From NCBI GenBank assembly GCA_010692425.1, contig JAAHHJ010000001.1:431126-495125 (forward strand): DNA of 64,000 bases, read 5' to 3'. Position numbers and translations under genes: made by a program. The stretch is from Symploca sp. SIO3C6 (GTDB taxonomy: Bacteria; Cyanobacteriota; Cyanobacteriia; Cyanobacteriales; Coleofasciculaceae). Below are positions 1 through 8,978 of this stretch, piece after piece (within the stretch, counting starts at the first letter, position 1; every line of letters starts with the position of its first letter). The notes beneath the pieces were generated by a model. The model was not told where the DNA came from. It did not search any database and worked only from the letters and a program-made list of their open reading frames with translations.

Positions 1-2
1 AT

Positions 3-584
3 TTGCCTGTGGCAGGGGCGATCGCAGAAAATGGAGGTTTATTTTACCAGTCTGAGGGTAGTTTGCCTGTGGCGCTGACGCCAATTTCTGACTTAGGAAG
101 GCACAGGCAAGAACTCTCCCAAGTTTATCAGCATCTCAAGACAGAATTTCCTCAAATTCAAGAGTCAACTGACAACCGCTTTCGTCTTACTGACTGGACA
201 TTTGAAAATCATCAACTGAACTTGAGCCAACTTGAACGCTTACAGACTATGTGCGCTACCATGGGTTGGGGTTTTACCTACTCTTCTGTACAATGTCATA
301 TTAAGCTAGTATCTCAGGATAAAGCTGTGGGCTTGCTCAAGGTGTTAGACGACTATTTTCCTCAGTACGCGCCTGAGCAGGTTATGACCATTGGCGATAG
401 CCCTAATGATGCTAGCCTTTTTAATCGGGAAGTGTTTCCCCTTTCTATTGGTGTGGCTAATGTTCTCAATTACGCTGATGAGTTGCCTCATCAACCGGCT
501 TATGTTACTCAGGCAGCAGAAGGTGAAGGGTTTTGTGAGTTAGTAAAGTATTTGAGGTCGAGGTTCATGATTGACAGTTTATAG
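3..584 (+). CDS. HAD-IIB family hydrolase, 5'-truncated by the window edge
   Basis: This is the C-terminal 193 residues of a HAD superfamily phosphatase of the IIB (Cof/sucrose-phosphatase-like) type. The diagnostic motif is MTIGDSPNDASLFN, matching the GDGxND metal-binding motif IV, followed by the usual VANA-like segment (SIGVANV) and the AAEGEGF C-terminal signature. The Lys of motif III is probably in SQDKAVGLL. The N-terminal nucleophile motif DxDxT lies upstream of the window, so the apparent start is only the first codon in view. The substrate cannot be told; sugar phosphates are usual for the family. A HIP1 octamer lies inside the gene. Confidence 0.8.
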   Translation: MPVAGAIAENGGLFYQSEGSLPVALTPISDLGRHRQELSQVYQHLKTEFPQIQESTDNRFRLTDWTFENHQLNLSQLERLQTMCATMGWGFTYSSVQCHIKLVSQDKAVGLLKVLDDYFPQYAPEQVMTIGDSPNDASLFNREVFPLSIGVANVLNYADELPHQPAYVTQAAEGEGFCELVKYLRSRFMIDSL

Positions 585-765
585 TTCATGGTTCATGGCT
601 CATGGCTCATGGTTCATTGGTTTGTATTCGACATTTGTGGTATGCAAACCCAATGAACAATCAACTATGAACTATGAACAAATATTCCCAATGAACAATC
701 AATAATGAACTATGAACCTTCTTGATCAATGAACAATCAACAATGAACCATGAACAGTTAATGGG
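580..765. repeat. degenerate ATGAAC/GTTCAT repeat tract
   Basis: The stretch between the two HAD genes is built from variants of TTCATGGTTCATGGCTCATGG at its left end. To the right are three spaced copies of a unit resembling CAATGAACAATCAAyAATGAAC. The left part is close to the reverse complement of the right part, so the tract could fold. A similar GGCTCATGGCTCATGGTT piece lies in the glmS-psaC gap near 17460. No coding potential is seen. Confidence 0.6.
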
Positions 766-788
766 TTTATTTTGATTTGTATTTAAAA

Positions 789-1448
789 TTAAACTAAGAT
801 CTTGTTTGCTGCTTCGAGTAAATTATTGGCAATCACATCAGGTTGCGGATAAGCATCAAGGTAGTCTTGTTCTTCGTAAGTGAGGAAAGCTGTTTTCCAG
901 CCCATACCAATAGCTCCCATAATATCCCAAGCATGAGCTGCAATCATCCAGGTATCGCCCTCGCTGTTACGTGGCAATTGTAAATAGACATCAGGATGGG
1001 GTTTAGTTTTTTGAATTTGATCACAAGAGAATAACTCAGAAAAATATTCAAGTGCTCTCCCTTGCGCGAGTAATTGACGGGTAGATTCGGCAGAGCCATT
1101 AGTCAAAGCTACTATCCGCCAACCAGCTGCCTTAAAGCTTTGAAAGGTTGCTAAGGCTCCTGTCTGTAATTCTAGTTCACTAAATGTAGCTATTACTTCT
1201 GCTAGTTGCTTGTTGTCTGCCTTTAAACCAAGCAGCTTTATTGTGCGTGGTAATTCAGCTTCTAGTATTTGTTTAAGAGGCTGATATCCTCCGGCATGGG
1301 AAAGGGCAAAAGCATCTCTTAGGGTTTGGGCAAACCAAAGTGAGAGCGCCTCAGCAGGTGCCCCTAGTTCCATCAGTCGCTGCTTGGGTTTTTCCAAGCT
1401 GAAGCAGGTGCCAATCATATCGAATACTACGGTGCTTTGGGAAGTCAT
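789..1448 (-). CDS. haloacid dehalogenase type II-like HAD hydrolase
   Basis: This 219-residue protein has the full layout of L-2-haloacid dehalogenase-type HAD enzymes. FDMIGT holds the nucleophile Asp10, ALTNGS is motif II, KTKPHPDVY gives the motif III Lys, and IAAHAWDIMGA is the motif IV acidic loop. The length fits the family (about 220). Type II family members remove halogen from 2-haloacids, but many cyanobacterial homologues are probably small-molecule phosphatases; the sequence does not decide. It is a single-gene unit starting at ATG with no close upstream neighbour on its strand. Confidence 0.8.
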   Translation of the reverse strand: MTSQSTVVFDMIGTCFSLEKPKQRLMELGAPAEALSLWFAQTLRDAFALSHAGGYQPLKQILEAELPRTIKLLGLKADNKQLAEVIATFSELELQTGALATFQSFKAAGWRIVALTNGSAESTRQLLAQGRALEYFSELFSCDQIQKTKPHPDVYLQLPRNSEGDTWMIAAHAWDIMGAIGMGWKTAFLTYEEQDYLDAYPQPDVIANNLLEAANKILV

Positions 1449-1590
1449 AAGAATAATTGAGAGAAAGATATCTTAGTCCGTCTCAACAGTTGTTGGTTTC
1501 AAGTTAAGATTGTGTGACACAATTGATGTGAACTATTTGTTATTCAAAGTCAGTAGTTCAATCTTCTTCAGAGGTACGATAGCGATTTTT

Positions 1591-3251
1591 TTAAAACTTC
1601 AATGAATGAAGCCCAATTTGGTATGGATATTGGTTAATAGCTTCATAATCGAGCATAAATTCAGTCAGACTAACACAAGGATAATCATCAATCAAATAAG
1701 AAGCCATAGTTGGGAAAAAAGTCACTATAATGCCTGCAATTCGATTTGGATATTCTGACGATTCTGCTTGTTGCGAAAATAGAGCAGAGAAAACAATTTC
1801 CCAATTTGCGTGAACCCATTTGCTTTTTTTTCTAAATTTATTCAAATAGGATTTTTTAGATGTCATAAATTTGCTAATATCATTTCTAATAAATTGTGGC
1901 TCTGAACTATCTGAAACAAGTTTACATTCTATAACAACAAGCAATTTTTCCCTTCTGGAAAAACCTATATAGTCAATCTCTCCGATATCGGCAGGAATGT
2001 TAATGCTATTGTCTGCAAAGTTTACAATTTTTTAACAGATTTAAACCCAGAGAATCCTAGATTATTTAAATTATCTTTTACAACTTCTTCAAACCATTTA
2101 CCAGCCTGGTTAGAAAGCTTACTGATAGCTTCATCAGTCGCATCATTTTTCCATTCATATGGTAGTTTCCCAAAAACCACGTCTTTGCTCAAAGTTACTA
2201 GAGATTCCATTGCCATATTCTTGGAAAAAATTAAATGAAGTCCTGTAGGATGAGGAAACTCGAAAAATCCCCTTCGCAAGGCTCGATATTCCTGTCTGGG
2301 CTTCCAAATTTCTCTTCCCTCTGATTCCATTTGTTTTTTAGAGATTGAAAAACCCGCAATCACTTTTCTAATAACTTTTCTATTTAGTCCAGATACTTGA
2401 GAAATTAAACTTATTGCTTTTCCCCTATGAATAAAAGGTATGGGAAGCTCTGGAGGTGGAGGCTCAGATGAGCTAATAAGTTTAGCAATAATTCCCATTG
2501 CTTCTCCATAACTTGTGCCTATCGTGTCCTTAAAAGATTCACCGATTAATCTATCTTGCTCTTGAAGATTAAATACATTAACTGTAGCTGTACTTGGAAT
2601 AAAACGCTGGCGGTTGGAGCGGTCATACAAAACTCTCGATTGCATCTGTTCGCCGATATGAATGCCATCTTTCAGTACTTCAAAAACTAAATAATTATCC
2701 TCGTTATCAGGTAGAATTGTGAGCCTAACGTAATCAGGAAAAACAGAGAAAGAAACATCACTTAACTGGTACAATGCCGCCATTTGCTCTGCGCATATTA
2801 GAGATCTTTCTATTAAAGTCAAGAACTGCTCTTGGCTTATCTTAGTTTGATCTAATTCTTGCTTGTTTAGCATAACAACTTGTTCTGACAAATATTTTAT
2901 AGCTCTGCGAAGATTCGGTCCTATAGCTCTCCACCTTTCTATTTCATCTCTGTTCAATAAGCCATCTTTGTCCAATTGCTCTATTTCAGAAGCTAGATCA
3001 AATTGGTAAAGCAAAAAACTTAACAAATCCCATGAAGCTATCTGATTTAGATAGTTAGACAGTAAATTATAATAAAATTGAAACTGAAATTTTAGAATGG
3101 AGTTAATATCTTCTGCTTTTGTGTATTCTCCTGCTGGAAAACTCGATCTTAGATAATCCTCAGATGCATAACGCATTTCAAGCTCAGTTGACGATCTAGG
3201 TCGAGGGATTCTAATTCCGTTAAAGTTTAAAAACTCCATATTCTTTACCAA
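1591..3251 (-). pseudogene. PD-(D/E)XK nuclease-domain protein split by a frameshift
   Basis: Two open frames form one former protein of about 550 residues. The first (2022-3251, 409 residues) has an unrecognised helical N-terminal region ending in SGFKSVKKL. It stops at TAA just after an A6 run (T6 at 2028-2033 on the + strand). Reading one base back continues without a stop through VNFADNSINIPADIGEIDY and VVIECKL into the second frame (1591-1944). GEID followed by ECK is the PD-(D/E)XK nuclease core, with Asp at 1972-1974 and Glu/Lys at 1927-1929 and 1921-1923. The C-terminal part has the KSKWVHANW segment common to such domains. The break is either a real frameshift, a sequencing error in a homopolymer, or -1 slippage. 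The downstream frame has no good start of its own (TTG inside the conserved strand). The target substrate is unknown; a defence or DNA-repair role is possible. Confidence 0.75.
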
Positions 3252-3413
3252 TTAATAATTATAATAACTCTCAGATACGATCAATAAATTGCTTTGATTA
3301 ATCTGATTTTGCGGATGGAGACTCTCGCTGTTAGCAATGAAAGGATCTCAAGACAGTCAATCGCTAAAATTATGGCAGTATTTAATCTTCCTGTAATCTC
3401 TGTGTAACCTGAC

Positions 3414-4172
3414 ATGCTCAACTACAACCCGCAGCAACGATTACCTACCTCAGAGGAACTACCTTGCTCTGATGATACCCCTGTGGACCATGAACTGCAA
3501 AACACCATTCCCAATTTACTCAGAGCAATTTTACTGCTCATTTGGGCAGCTCGTGAAGATTGGTTTTTTGGAGTAGATATGGGCATTTATGACCGTTCTC
3601 GACAAATACTCCAAACTCCCATTGTCCCAGATGGATTTCTTAGTTTAAGGGTACAAAGACACAAAAAACCAAAGGGAAGACTTAGTTATGTGCTAGCTGA
3701 AGAGAATAATATTGTTCCTGTCTTTGTACTCGAATATGTCTCAAAAACATATGGGGGTGAATATGACCGGAAAATGGAAGACTATGCTCGATTGGGGGTA
3801 AGATATTACACAATCTATAATCCCGACTACTGGCAAAGAGACCAGCATCAACCATTGGAAGTGTATCGTCTTACCAATGGCAACTATGAGCGTCAATTAG
3901 GAGAGCCAGTATGGATGCCAGAAGTAGGTTTAGGTATTGGACGAGAGTTGGGAGTATGTGAGCAATGGCAACGGGACTGGCTTTATTGGTATGATCAGCA
4001 ATTAAATCGCTATCAAGTGCCAGAAGAACTAATTGAGCAATTGCAACAACAGCTACGGCAACAGGAATTACGCGCTCAGCAAGCCGAGTCACAACTTCAG
4101 CAAGAGAAAAAGCGATCACAACAACTAGCAGAAATGCTACGCCGCTTGGGAGTTGACCCAGATTCTGTGTAA
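3414..4172 (+). CDS. Uma2 family endonuclease-like protein with coiled-coil tail
   Basis: This 252-residue protein belongs to the Uma2 (DUF820) family, which is greatly expanded in cyanobacteria and has a PD-(D/E)XK fold. The core is visible at VFVLEYVSKTYGGEYDRKM, with the expected acidic Glu107 and the later Asp118 and Lys120, then GVRYYTIYNP. Residues from about 200 on are Gln/Glu-rich heptads (EQLQQQLRQQELRAQQAES), a coiled coil often seen at the end of Uma2 proteins, and it finishes with the common LRRLGVDPD. The family's function is not established; a nuclease activity is inferred from fold. It is monocistronic by spacing. Confidence 0.85.
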   Translation: MLNYNPQQRLPTSEELPCSDDTPVDHELQNTIPNLLRAILLLIWAAREDWFFGVDMGIYDRSRQILQTPIVPDGFLSLRVQRHKKPKGRLSYVLAEENNIVPVFVLEYVSKTYGGEYDRKMEDYARLGVRYYTIYNPDYWQRDQHQPLEVYRLTNGNYERQLGEPVWMPEVGLGIGRELGVCEQWQRDWLYWYDQQLNRYQVPEELIEQLQQQLRQQELRAQQAESQLQQEKKRSQQLAEMLRRLGVDPDSV

Positions 4173-4203
4173 CCTTAATCCGTACCTGTGTATCAGGGGC
4201 AAA

Positions 4204-4328
4204 ATTAAAGACGCGGGGACAGGTCGACAGGTCGACGCACCGGACAAATTGGATGGGGATTTAACCCCAACCAATTTTATACACCGCAAGTGACGGTGGG
4301 GTATTTGACCCATATTAATTTCGATAAA
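4204..4328 (+). repeat. dispersed 125-bp repeat, copy 1
   Basis: This segment runs from ATTAAAGACGCGG to TTTCGATAAA and is closely matched by 18091-18216, including the shared core CCAACCAATTTTAT, ACACCGCAAGTGACGG and TATTTGACCCATATTAAT. A shortened relative lies at 33615-33706. The left part is variable; here it contains a direct duplication of AGGTCGAC. No open frame is conserved, so it is a non-coding dispersed element. Confidence 0.75.
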
Positions 4329-4468
4329 GTTAGGTTACTAGGCTCAATTTTAGGTAAACTGAGTTTTATAACCTTTCCCTTGGTGTCTAATTAGTCAGAA
4401 GCCAGCGCGAAAACTTGGAGGTTGAACGCTGGCTATGGCTCCAAGCAAAATAAGGAGTCTCATCTATT

Positions 4469-4858
4469 ATGACAAAATTATTCCAACGTCTCCAACCATC
4501 CCAAAAATTCCGCATTGGTGTACAGGAAATTGCCCAGTTCCTCAACATCCCCAAACAACTAATAGTGCGTGTTGAATGCTGGCAATACGTCATCTTTGTT
4601 CATCGCCGTGACTGCGGTGGACAGTTTATCAGCTATCGCAAACTGCAAAAGTGGCAAAATGCGATCGCTTGTCAAATTCAAAAATGCTCCACCCGGCAGC
4701 AGTTACGGCAATTGTGGCTAGAGATGGAAATAGATAAAAAACGGCACAAAAAGCAATACAGTGATGAGCCTTACTCATTTTTGTGTCAATTCTGGGAAAA
4801 GCACTGGGACATACTTTGGGCAGAGCAAGAGCCAACAGCATCAGAATTTAGTTTTTGA
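4469..4858 (+). CDS. hypothetical protein, 129 residues
   Basis: No family is recognised. The protein is basic and Trp/Gln-rich, with an N-terminal helical segment (FRIGVQEIAQFLNIPKQLIVRV) that could be a small helix-turn-helix, and a C-terminal aromatic segment (FLCQFWEKHWDILWAEQE). A HIP1 octamer encodes the middle (NAIACQI). The start at ATG 4469 follows a purine-rich stretch (aataaggag) at usable spacing, which supports real translation. It stands alone between a repeat and the molybdoenzyme gene. Confidence 0.5.
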   Translation: MTKLFQRLQPSQKFRIGVQEIAQFLNIPKQLIVRVECWQYVIFVHRRDCGGQFISYRKLQKWQNAIACQIQKCSTRQQLRQLWLEMEIDKKRHKKQYSDEPYSFLCQFWEKHWDILWAEQEPTASEFSF

Positions 4859-5062
4859 TTAGTTTCTTAAAAATCAAACTAGAAAACCAAAAGTTTTAGT
4901 TATATGATGCTGTGTACTTACTTTCAAAGTTATTTTTTGATTTTTTTGTACCCAACTTGATAGAGAAGTAGCCCGCAACCTCTTTAAAATGTTGAAGCCC
5001 AATGCATAGCAGCTGAATTTCCTTAATCCCTTAAGGATGTACAATTTCATCAGAGTGTTTCT

Positions 5063-8050
5063 ATGTCCCAAATCAAAGAATTTGTCCGCACTACCTGTCC
5101 TCGCGACTGCTACGATGCCTGCGGGATAGTTGTCCTCAAACGGCAAGGGGAAATTGTCAGAGTTAAAGGAGACCCAGAACACCCAGTCAGTCGCGGCACT
5201 CTTTGCGGTAAATGTGCGATCGCTTATAACGGGGCTTGGCGCGATTACCCAAGGGGTAGCGCCAAAGGCGATGCTCTGCTAAGAGCAGACGCGCTTCGCG
5301 ATCGCACACAGCGCTTATCTCAACCCCTAAAAAGAATTGGAGCTAAAGGTAAAGGTCAATTCACTCCTATTAGTTGGGAAGAAGCCCTGGATTTAATTGC
5401 AGTTAAACTTAAGACTATTCTCGATAACAATAAAAATAATCACACTCCCCATATTGCCCAAGGCTCTAGCATTCTCCACACCCACTACACTGGAACCTGT
5501 TCTCTAATTGCAGGTGCTTTCCCCCTACGCTTTTTCAACCGTATTGGTGCTACAGAAGTAGACCCTGACACCGTTTGCAATAAAGCAGGGCATGCAGCTT
5601 TAGAAATGATCTTTGGCGATTCCATAAACGGCTTTGATCCACGCACCGCCAAGGATGCTGCCTGTATTTTAGTCTGGGGGGCAAACCCTTCTGCTTGTGC
5701 TCCCCACGCCCACAAGCATTGGTTACGCCAAGCTCCTGGTAAGGTAATTGTTATTGACCCAATTCGCCATCCCACTGCTGCCCAAGCAGATTTACATTTG
5801 CAACCCTTTCCAGGCAGTGACGGAGCCTTAGCCTTTGCCCTACTACACGTCATTCAACGCCAAGGACTCATTGATGAGCAGTTTTTGGCTAACTATACTT
5901 TAGGCTGGGAGGAAATTTTACCCCTACTGCCCCAATGTACTCCTGAATGGGGGGAAGCGGTTACAGGTGTTCCGGCTAATCTTATCGAAAAAGCCGCTAA
6001 GATTTATGCTTCTGGTCCTTCCCTGCTGTGGTTAGGACAGGGATTGCAACGACAAGCCACTGGCGGCAATGTCTTCCGTGCCTGTAGTCTGTTGCCTATC
6101 TTCACTGGCAATATCGGCAAGCCGGGAGCAGGCTTCCTATATCTCAACGGTGCAGAAAATCGGGGTATTGATAGTGACTATATCGCCGCACCTCATCTCA
6201 ATCAGGGTGAATCAGTATCCATCTCCCACATGGATTTAGCACAACGCTTGGAAGATTCAGTTAATTCTCAAGTTCTATTTTGCTGGAATAATAATATTGT
6301 TGCCTCTAGTCCAGAGCAGAAACGTTTAAGAAAAGCACTAGCCAGGGAAGATTTATTTACCGTTTCGGTAGAACTTTTTGCTACTGATACTACCGACTAT
6401 GCCGATATCGTTTTACCAGCGGCTAGCTTCCTCGAATTTGACGACTTGGTAATTTCTTACTTCAACTATTCAATTTCTGCCCAAGTTAAAGCGACAGAAG
6501 CTCCAGGGGAAGCATTACCCAATCAAGAAATTTTTCGACGACTGGCAGCCAAAATGGAATTTACAGAACCAGAATTGTTTGAAAGTGATGGGGTAATGAT
6601 TACTAATCTGCTCAAACAAACTGGGACAGTCTTAAACTTTGCCAACCTCTCCAAAATTGGGACAGTAAACCATACCGCAGAGCCTGTAATTCAGTTTGCC
6701 CAACTTAAGTTTCCTACTCCCAGTGGAAAAATTGAGATTGTTGGTGAGCATTTTGAAAAGGCTGGCTTATCTAGAACTCCCCAACCTTTCGCTGATGCTA
6801 GACCAACTAATGGTAGACTAAGAGTTTTATCCCCAGCTTCTCCCTGGGTAATGAATAGTAGTTATGGCAATGATGCCAAAATCGGTAAGCGTTTGGGCGA
6901 GGCTGAAGTATTAATTAATCCCCAAGAAGCACACTTAAGAGGCTTAGAAGTTGGTAATACCGTAATTTTATCTAACGATACTGGAGAATTAACTCTTAAG
7001 GTGGCTCTTTCAGAAGATGTTCCCTGCGGAGTTGCTTTAGTTTATAAAGGACGCTGGCCTAAACTTGACCCTAACCGCGCTAATGTTAATGTCCTTAATC
7101 CTGGTAGGAAGACTGATTTAGCTGAGAGTTCCTGTGTACATTCGGTAGAAGTTGAAATTACTCCTGTAAGTGCAATCGCTTCGCGCTACCCCCTACAGCC
7201 CTCCGGGCATCCAACGGCTGGGGTAATTGCCTCTGGCGCTGAGCTTCGCTCAATCGCTTCTGGTACTAAGCCTAGCGTCGGAAATAATATTCTCAAAACT
7301 GCCCTTTGTCTACGCCACGTTGCTTTTGAGGATTTGGGGAGCTTTGAGCCAATTCTTGAGAATTATGGTTATCAGATAACTTATTTGGAAGTAGGGACTA
7401 ATAATCTTAGAGCAATAGACCCACTAGAGGCTGATTTACTAGTTGTCTTGGGAGGTCCAATTGGTGTCTATGAAGTTAACAGTTATCCTTTTCTAATAGA
7501 TGAAGTGGCTTTACTAGAAAAGCGGCTAGCAGCAGATTTACCAACTTTAGGACTATGCCTCGGTAGCCAACTTATGGCGAAGGCGCTGGGTGCTAAAGTT
7601 TATCCCAGTGGTCGTAAAGAAATTGGTTGGTCTCCTTTAATTTTAACTGAAGCTGGTAAGCAAAGTCCAATTGTAGAGTTAGCACCAGAACTGACACCTG
7701 TACTCCACTGGCACGGTGACACCTTTGATTTACCTAAGGGGGCAATTCACTTAGCTGCTAGTGGTGAGTTTCAACAGCAAGCCTTTGCTTGGGGTAAGAA
7801 TTGTTTGGGATTACAATTTCATCCGGAAGTGACGCGGCAAGGATTAGAGAATTGGTTTATTGGTCATACTGCTGAAATTAACAGTACTCCTAATTTAAGT
7901 GTGACTAAACTTAGGGCGGATACTCAAAGTTGGGGTGCAATTTTAGAAAAGCAGGGTGCTGTTTTCTTCAAGCGCTGGCTGGAGAGTATAGAAGAAGGCA
8001 CTCCTGATGAAAAAAATTCGCTAAGAAATGGGGTTATAATTACATTCTAG
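5063..8050 (+). CDS. molybdopterin oxidoreductase fused to class I glutamine amidotransferase
   Basis: This 995-residue protein has two enzymes in one chain. Residues 1-700 are a bis-MGD molybdoenzyme of the formate dehydrogenase/nitrate reductase/DMSO reductase superfamily. [4Fe-4S] ligands C12, C16, C20 and C48 are present, Cys172 (DPDTVCNKAG) is a candidate Mo ligand, then come the molybdopterin-binding domain and a C-terminal dinucleotide-binding barrel. Residues from about 743 on are a class I glutamine amidotransferase with an intact triad: Cys832 in GLCLGSQ, His920 and Glu922 in QFHPE. The domains are joined by a Ser/Ala/Gly-rich linker (about 702-742) whose DNA looks like repeat sequence, and the amidotransferase begins LKTALCLRHVAFED, as free-standing homologues do after Met. 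A second repeat-like insertion occupies about residues 61-82. No Tat signal is seen, so it is cytoplasmic. The substrate is unknown; the fusion may be recent. Confidence 0.85.
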   Translation: MSQIKEFVRTTCPRDCYDACGIVVLKRQGEIVRVKGDPEHPVSRGTLCGKCAIAYNGAWRDYPRGSAKGDALLRADALRDRTQRLSQPLKRIGAKGKGQFTPISWEEALDLIAVKLKTILDNNKNNHTPHIAQGSSILHTHYTGTCSLIAGAFPLRFFNRIGATEVDPDTVCNKAGHAALEMIFGDSINGFDPRTAKDAACILVWGANPSACAPHAHKHWLRQAPGKVIVIDPIRHPTAAQADLHLQPFPGSDGALAFALLHVIQRQGLIDEQFLANYTLGWEEILPLLPQCTPEWGEAVTGVPANLIEKAAKIYASGPSLLWLGQGLQRQATGGNVFRACSLLPIFTGNIGKPGAGFLYLNGAENRGIDSDYIAAPHLNQGESVSISHMDLAQRLEDSVNSQVLFCWNNNIVASSPEQKRLRKALAREDLFTVSVELFATDTTDYADIVLPAASFLEFDDLVISYFNYSISAQVKATEAPGEALPNQEIFRRLAAKMEFTEPELFESDGVMITNLLKQTGTVLNFANLSKIGTVNHTAEPVIQFAQLKFPTPSGKIEIVGEHFEKAGLSRTPQPFADARPTNGRLRVLSPASPWVMNSSYGNDAKIGKRLGEAEVLINPQEAHLRGLEVGNTVILSNDTGELTLKVALSEDVPCGVALVYKGRWPKLDPNRANVNVLNPGRKTDLAESSCVHSVEVEITPVSAIASRYPLQPSGHPTAGVIASGAELRSIASGTKPSVGNNILKTALCLRHVAFEDLGSFEPILENYGYQITYLEVGTNNLRAIDPLEADLLVVLGGPIGVYEVNSYPFLIDEVALLEKRLAADLPTLGLCLGSQLMAKALGAKVYPSGRKEIGWSPLILTEAGKQSPIVELAPELTPVLHWHGDTFDLPKGAIHLAASGEFQQQAFAWGKNCLGLQFHPEVTRQGLENWFIGHTAEINSTPNLSVTKLRADTQSWGAILEKQGAVFFKRWLESIEEGTPDEKNSLRNGVIITF

Positions 8051-8310
8051 CTTAACTGAACCACCAGCAGCAAGGAAAAACCTCTTTCGATGGAAGTGCC
8101 GAAGGTGGGTTCAGAATACGCTCAGATATACACCGCTTTCAGCAGCTAGATTTGAAGGTCTTTGGAGTTAAAGGCAAAATATCGAGTCTGAAATGCATGT
8201 GTGGTAATGGTTTCAGGCTAGATTGCCCCTGGTGACAGCTTCGCTGATACTGTTGGCCCAAGTAAAAAAATTAGGTAAATCTAAGTCTAATTTAGGTTAT
8301 CATTAAACAT

Positions 8311-8434
8311 AAGCAATCGGTTCTAATGAGGAACAGTCATTAGAAGTAATGGGGAAAGTTTGGTGTAAATCCAACGCTGTCCCGCAACTGTGATGGGAAT
8401 CTCAAATTCTCTCAGTCAGAATGCCCGCCGATGT
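8311..8434 (+). promoter_or_regulatory. cobalamin riboswitch
   Basis: This element carries the conserved parts of an adenosylcobalamin-type riboswitch in order: GGTTCTAATGAGGAACAGTC, GGGGAAAGTTTGGTG with AAATCC, GCTGTCCCGCAACTGTGATG, and the B12 box AGTCAGAATGCCCGCC at 8413-8428. On binding cobalamin such RNAs shut off downstream expression. The only frame that follows closely is a 27-codon one at 8470; the next real gene starts about 540 bp away. In cyanobacteria metE, cobalt transport and cobalamin genes are common targets. A deleted metE lies 4 kb downstream. Confidence 0.9.
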
Positions 8435-8469
8435 TAACACTAAAAAACAAACTAATCTGCGAGGTACAG

Positions 8470-8553
8470 ATGTTTAAATACTTTTTAGTTGCACAAATTA
8501 TTAATTCTTTCACTACGACCTTTTTAACTACGCAACGATTATCAAAGGTGTAG
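8470..8553 (+). CDS. 27-codon reading frame after the riboswitch
   Basis: A short frame beginning MFKYFLVAQIINS starts 36 bp after the riboswitch and is preceded by GCGAGG at ribosome-binding distance. It has a hydrophobic N-terminus and ends after QRLSKV. It could be the truncated start of the original riboswitch-controlled gene, a leader peptide, or chance. Its spacing relative to the B12 box is what would be expected of the controlled gene. Confidence 0.25.
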   Translation: MFKYFLVAQIINSFTTTFLTTQRLSKV

Positions 8554-8771
8554 TTGTTAAATGCGATGGCTTTCCGTCACTTCAGCTATCTTGCTCTCAA
8601 TCTTGGCGATTAAATCGATTGTTTTCTTGTTATAAGTTTTCGAGAGTGTCATTTTGCTGTGGTCTTGGAACAATAAATATTTCAATAGTGATACCCAACT
8701 AATCCGATGGGCTTGACCTTTTTTAGAGTACCCAGACAAAGGCAAGAATAAACCGTAGGAATGTTAGATGG

Positions 8772-8815
8772 TGCGATCAGGCGAAGCCTGGCACTGCGTG
8801 ATCACACTGATCGCA
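8772..8815. repeat. inverted repeat with 9-bp arms
   Basis: TGCGATCAG at 8772-8780 is the exact reverse complement of CTGATCGCA at 8807-8815, with internal smaller inverted pieces (AGGCGAAGCCT and GTGATCAC). It resembles the small palindromic repeats scattered in cyanobacterial intergenic DNA. There is no T tract, so terminator function is doubtful. Confidence 0.5.
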
Positions 8816-8978
8816 GCAGTATATTACATAGTTTAGGACAAATATTAGCTGACTGCACTGTCAGCTAATGAGTAATGAGTGTCCTAATACAAGTAAGTAT
8901 TGCTTTAACTAAAAATAAAAACTCTTTGACGATCGCCATAACACTACTAAATGATGTTTGTAGCAAAAGGACTAAAAG

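Noticed and set aside
4387..5182. Several minus-strand frames opposite the 129-residue gene and before the molybdoenzyme gene
   Set aside because: They are antisense shadows with no conserved motifs.
8557..8745. Minus-strand 62-codon frame after the riboswitch
   Set aside because: No recognisable domain, no ribosome-binding site, and repeat-like surroundings. It might be a transposase scrap, but nothing in it supports that.
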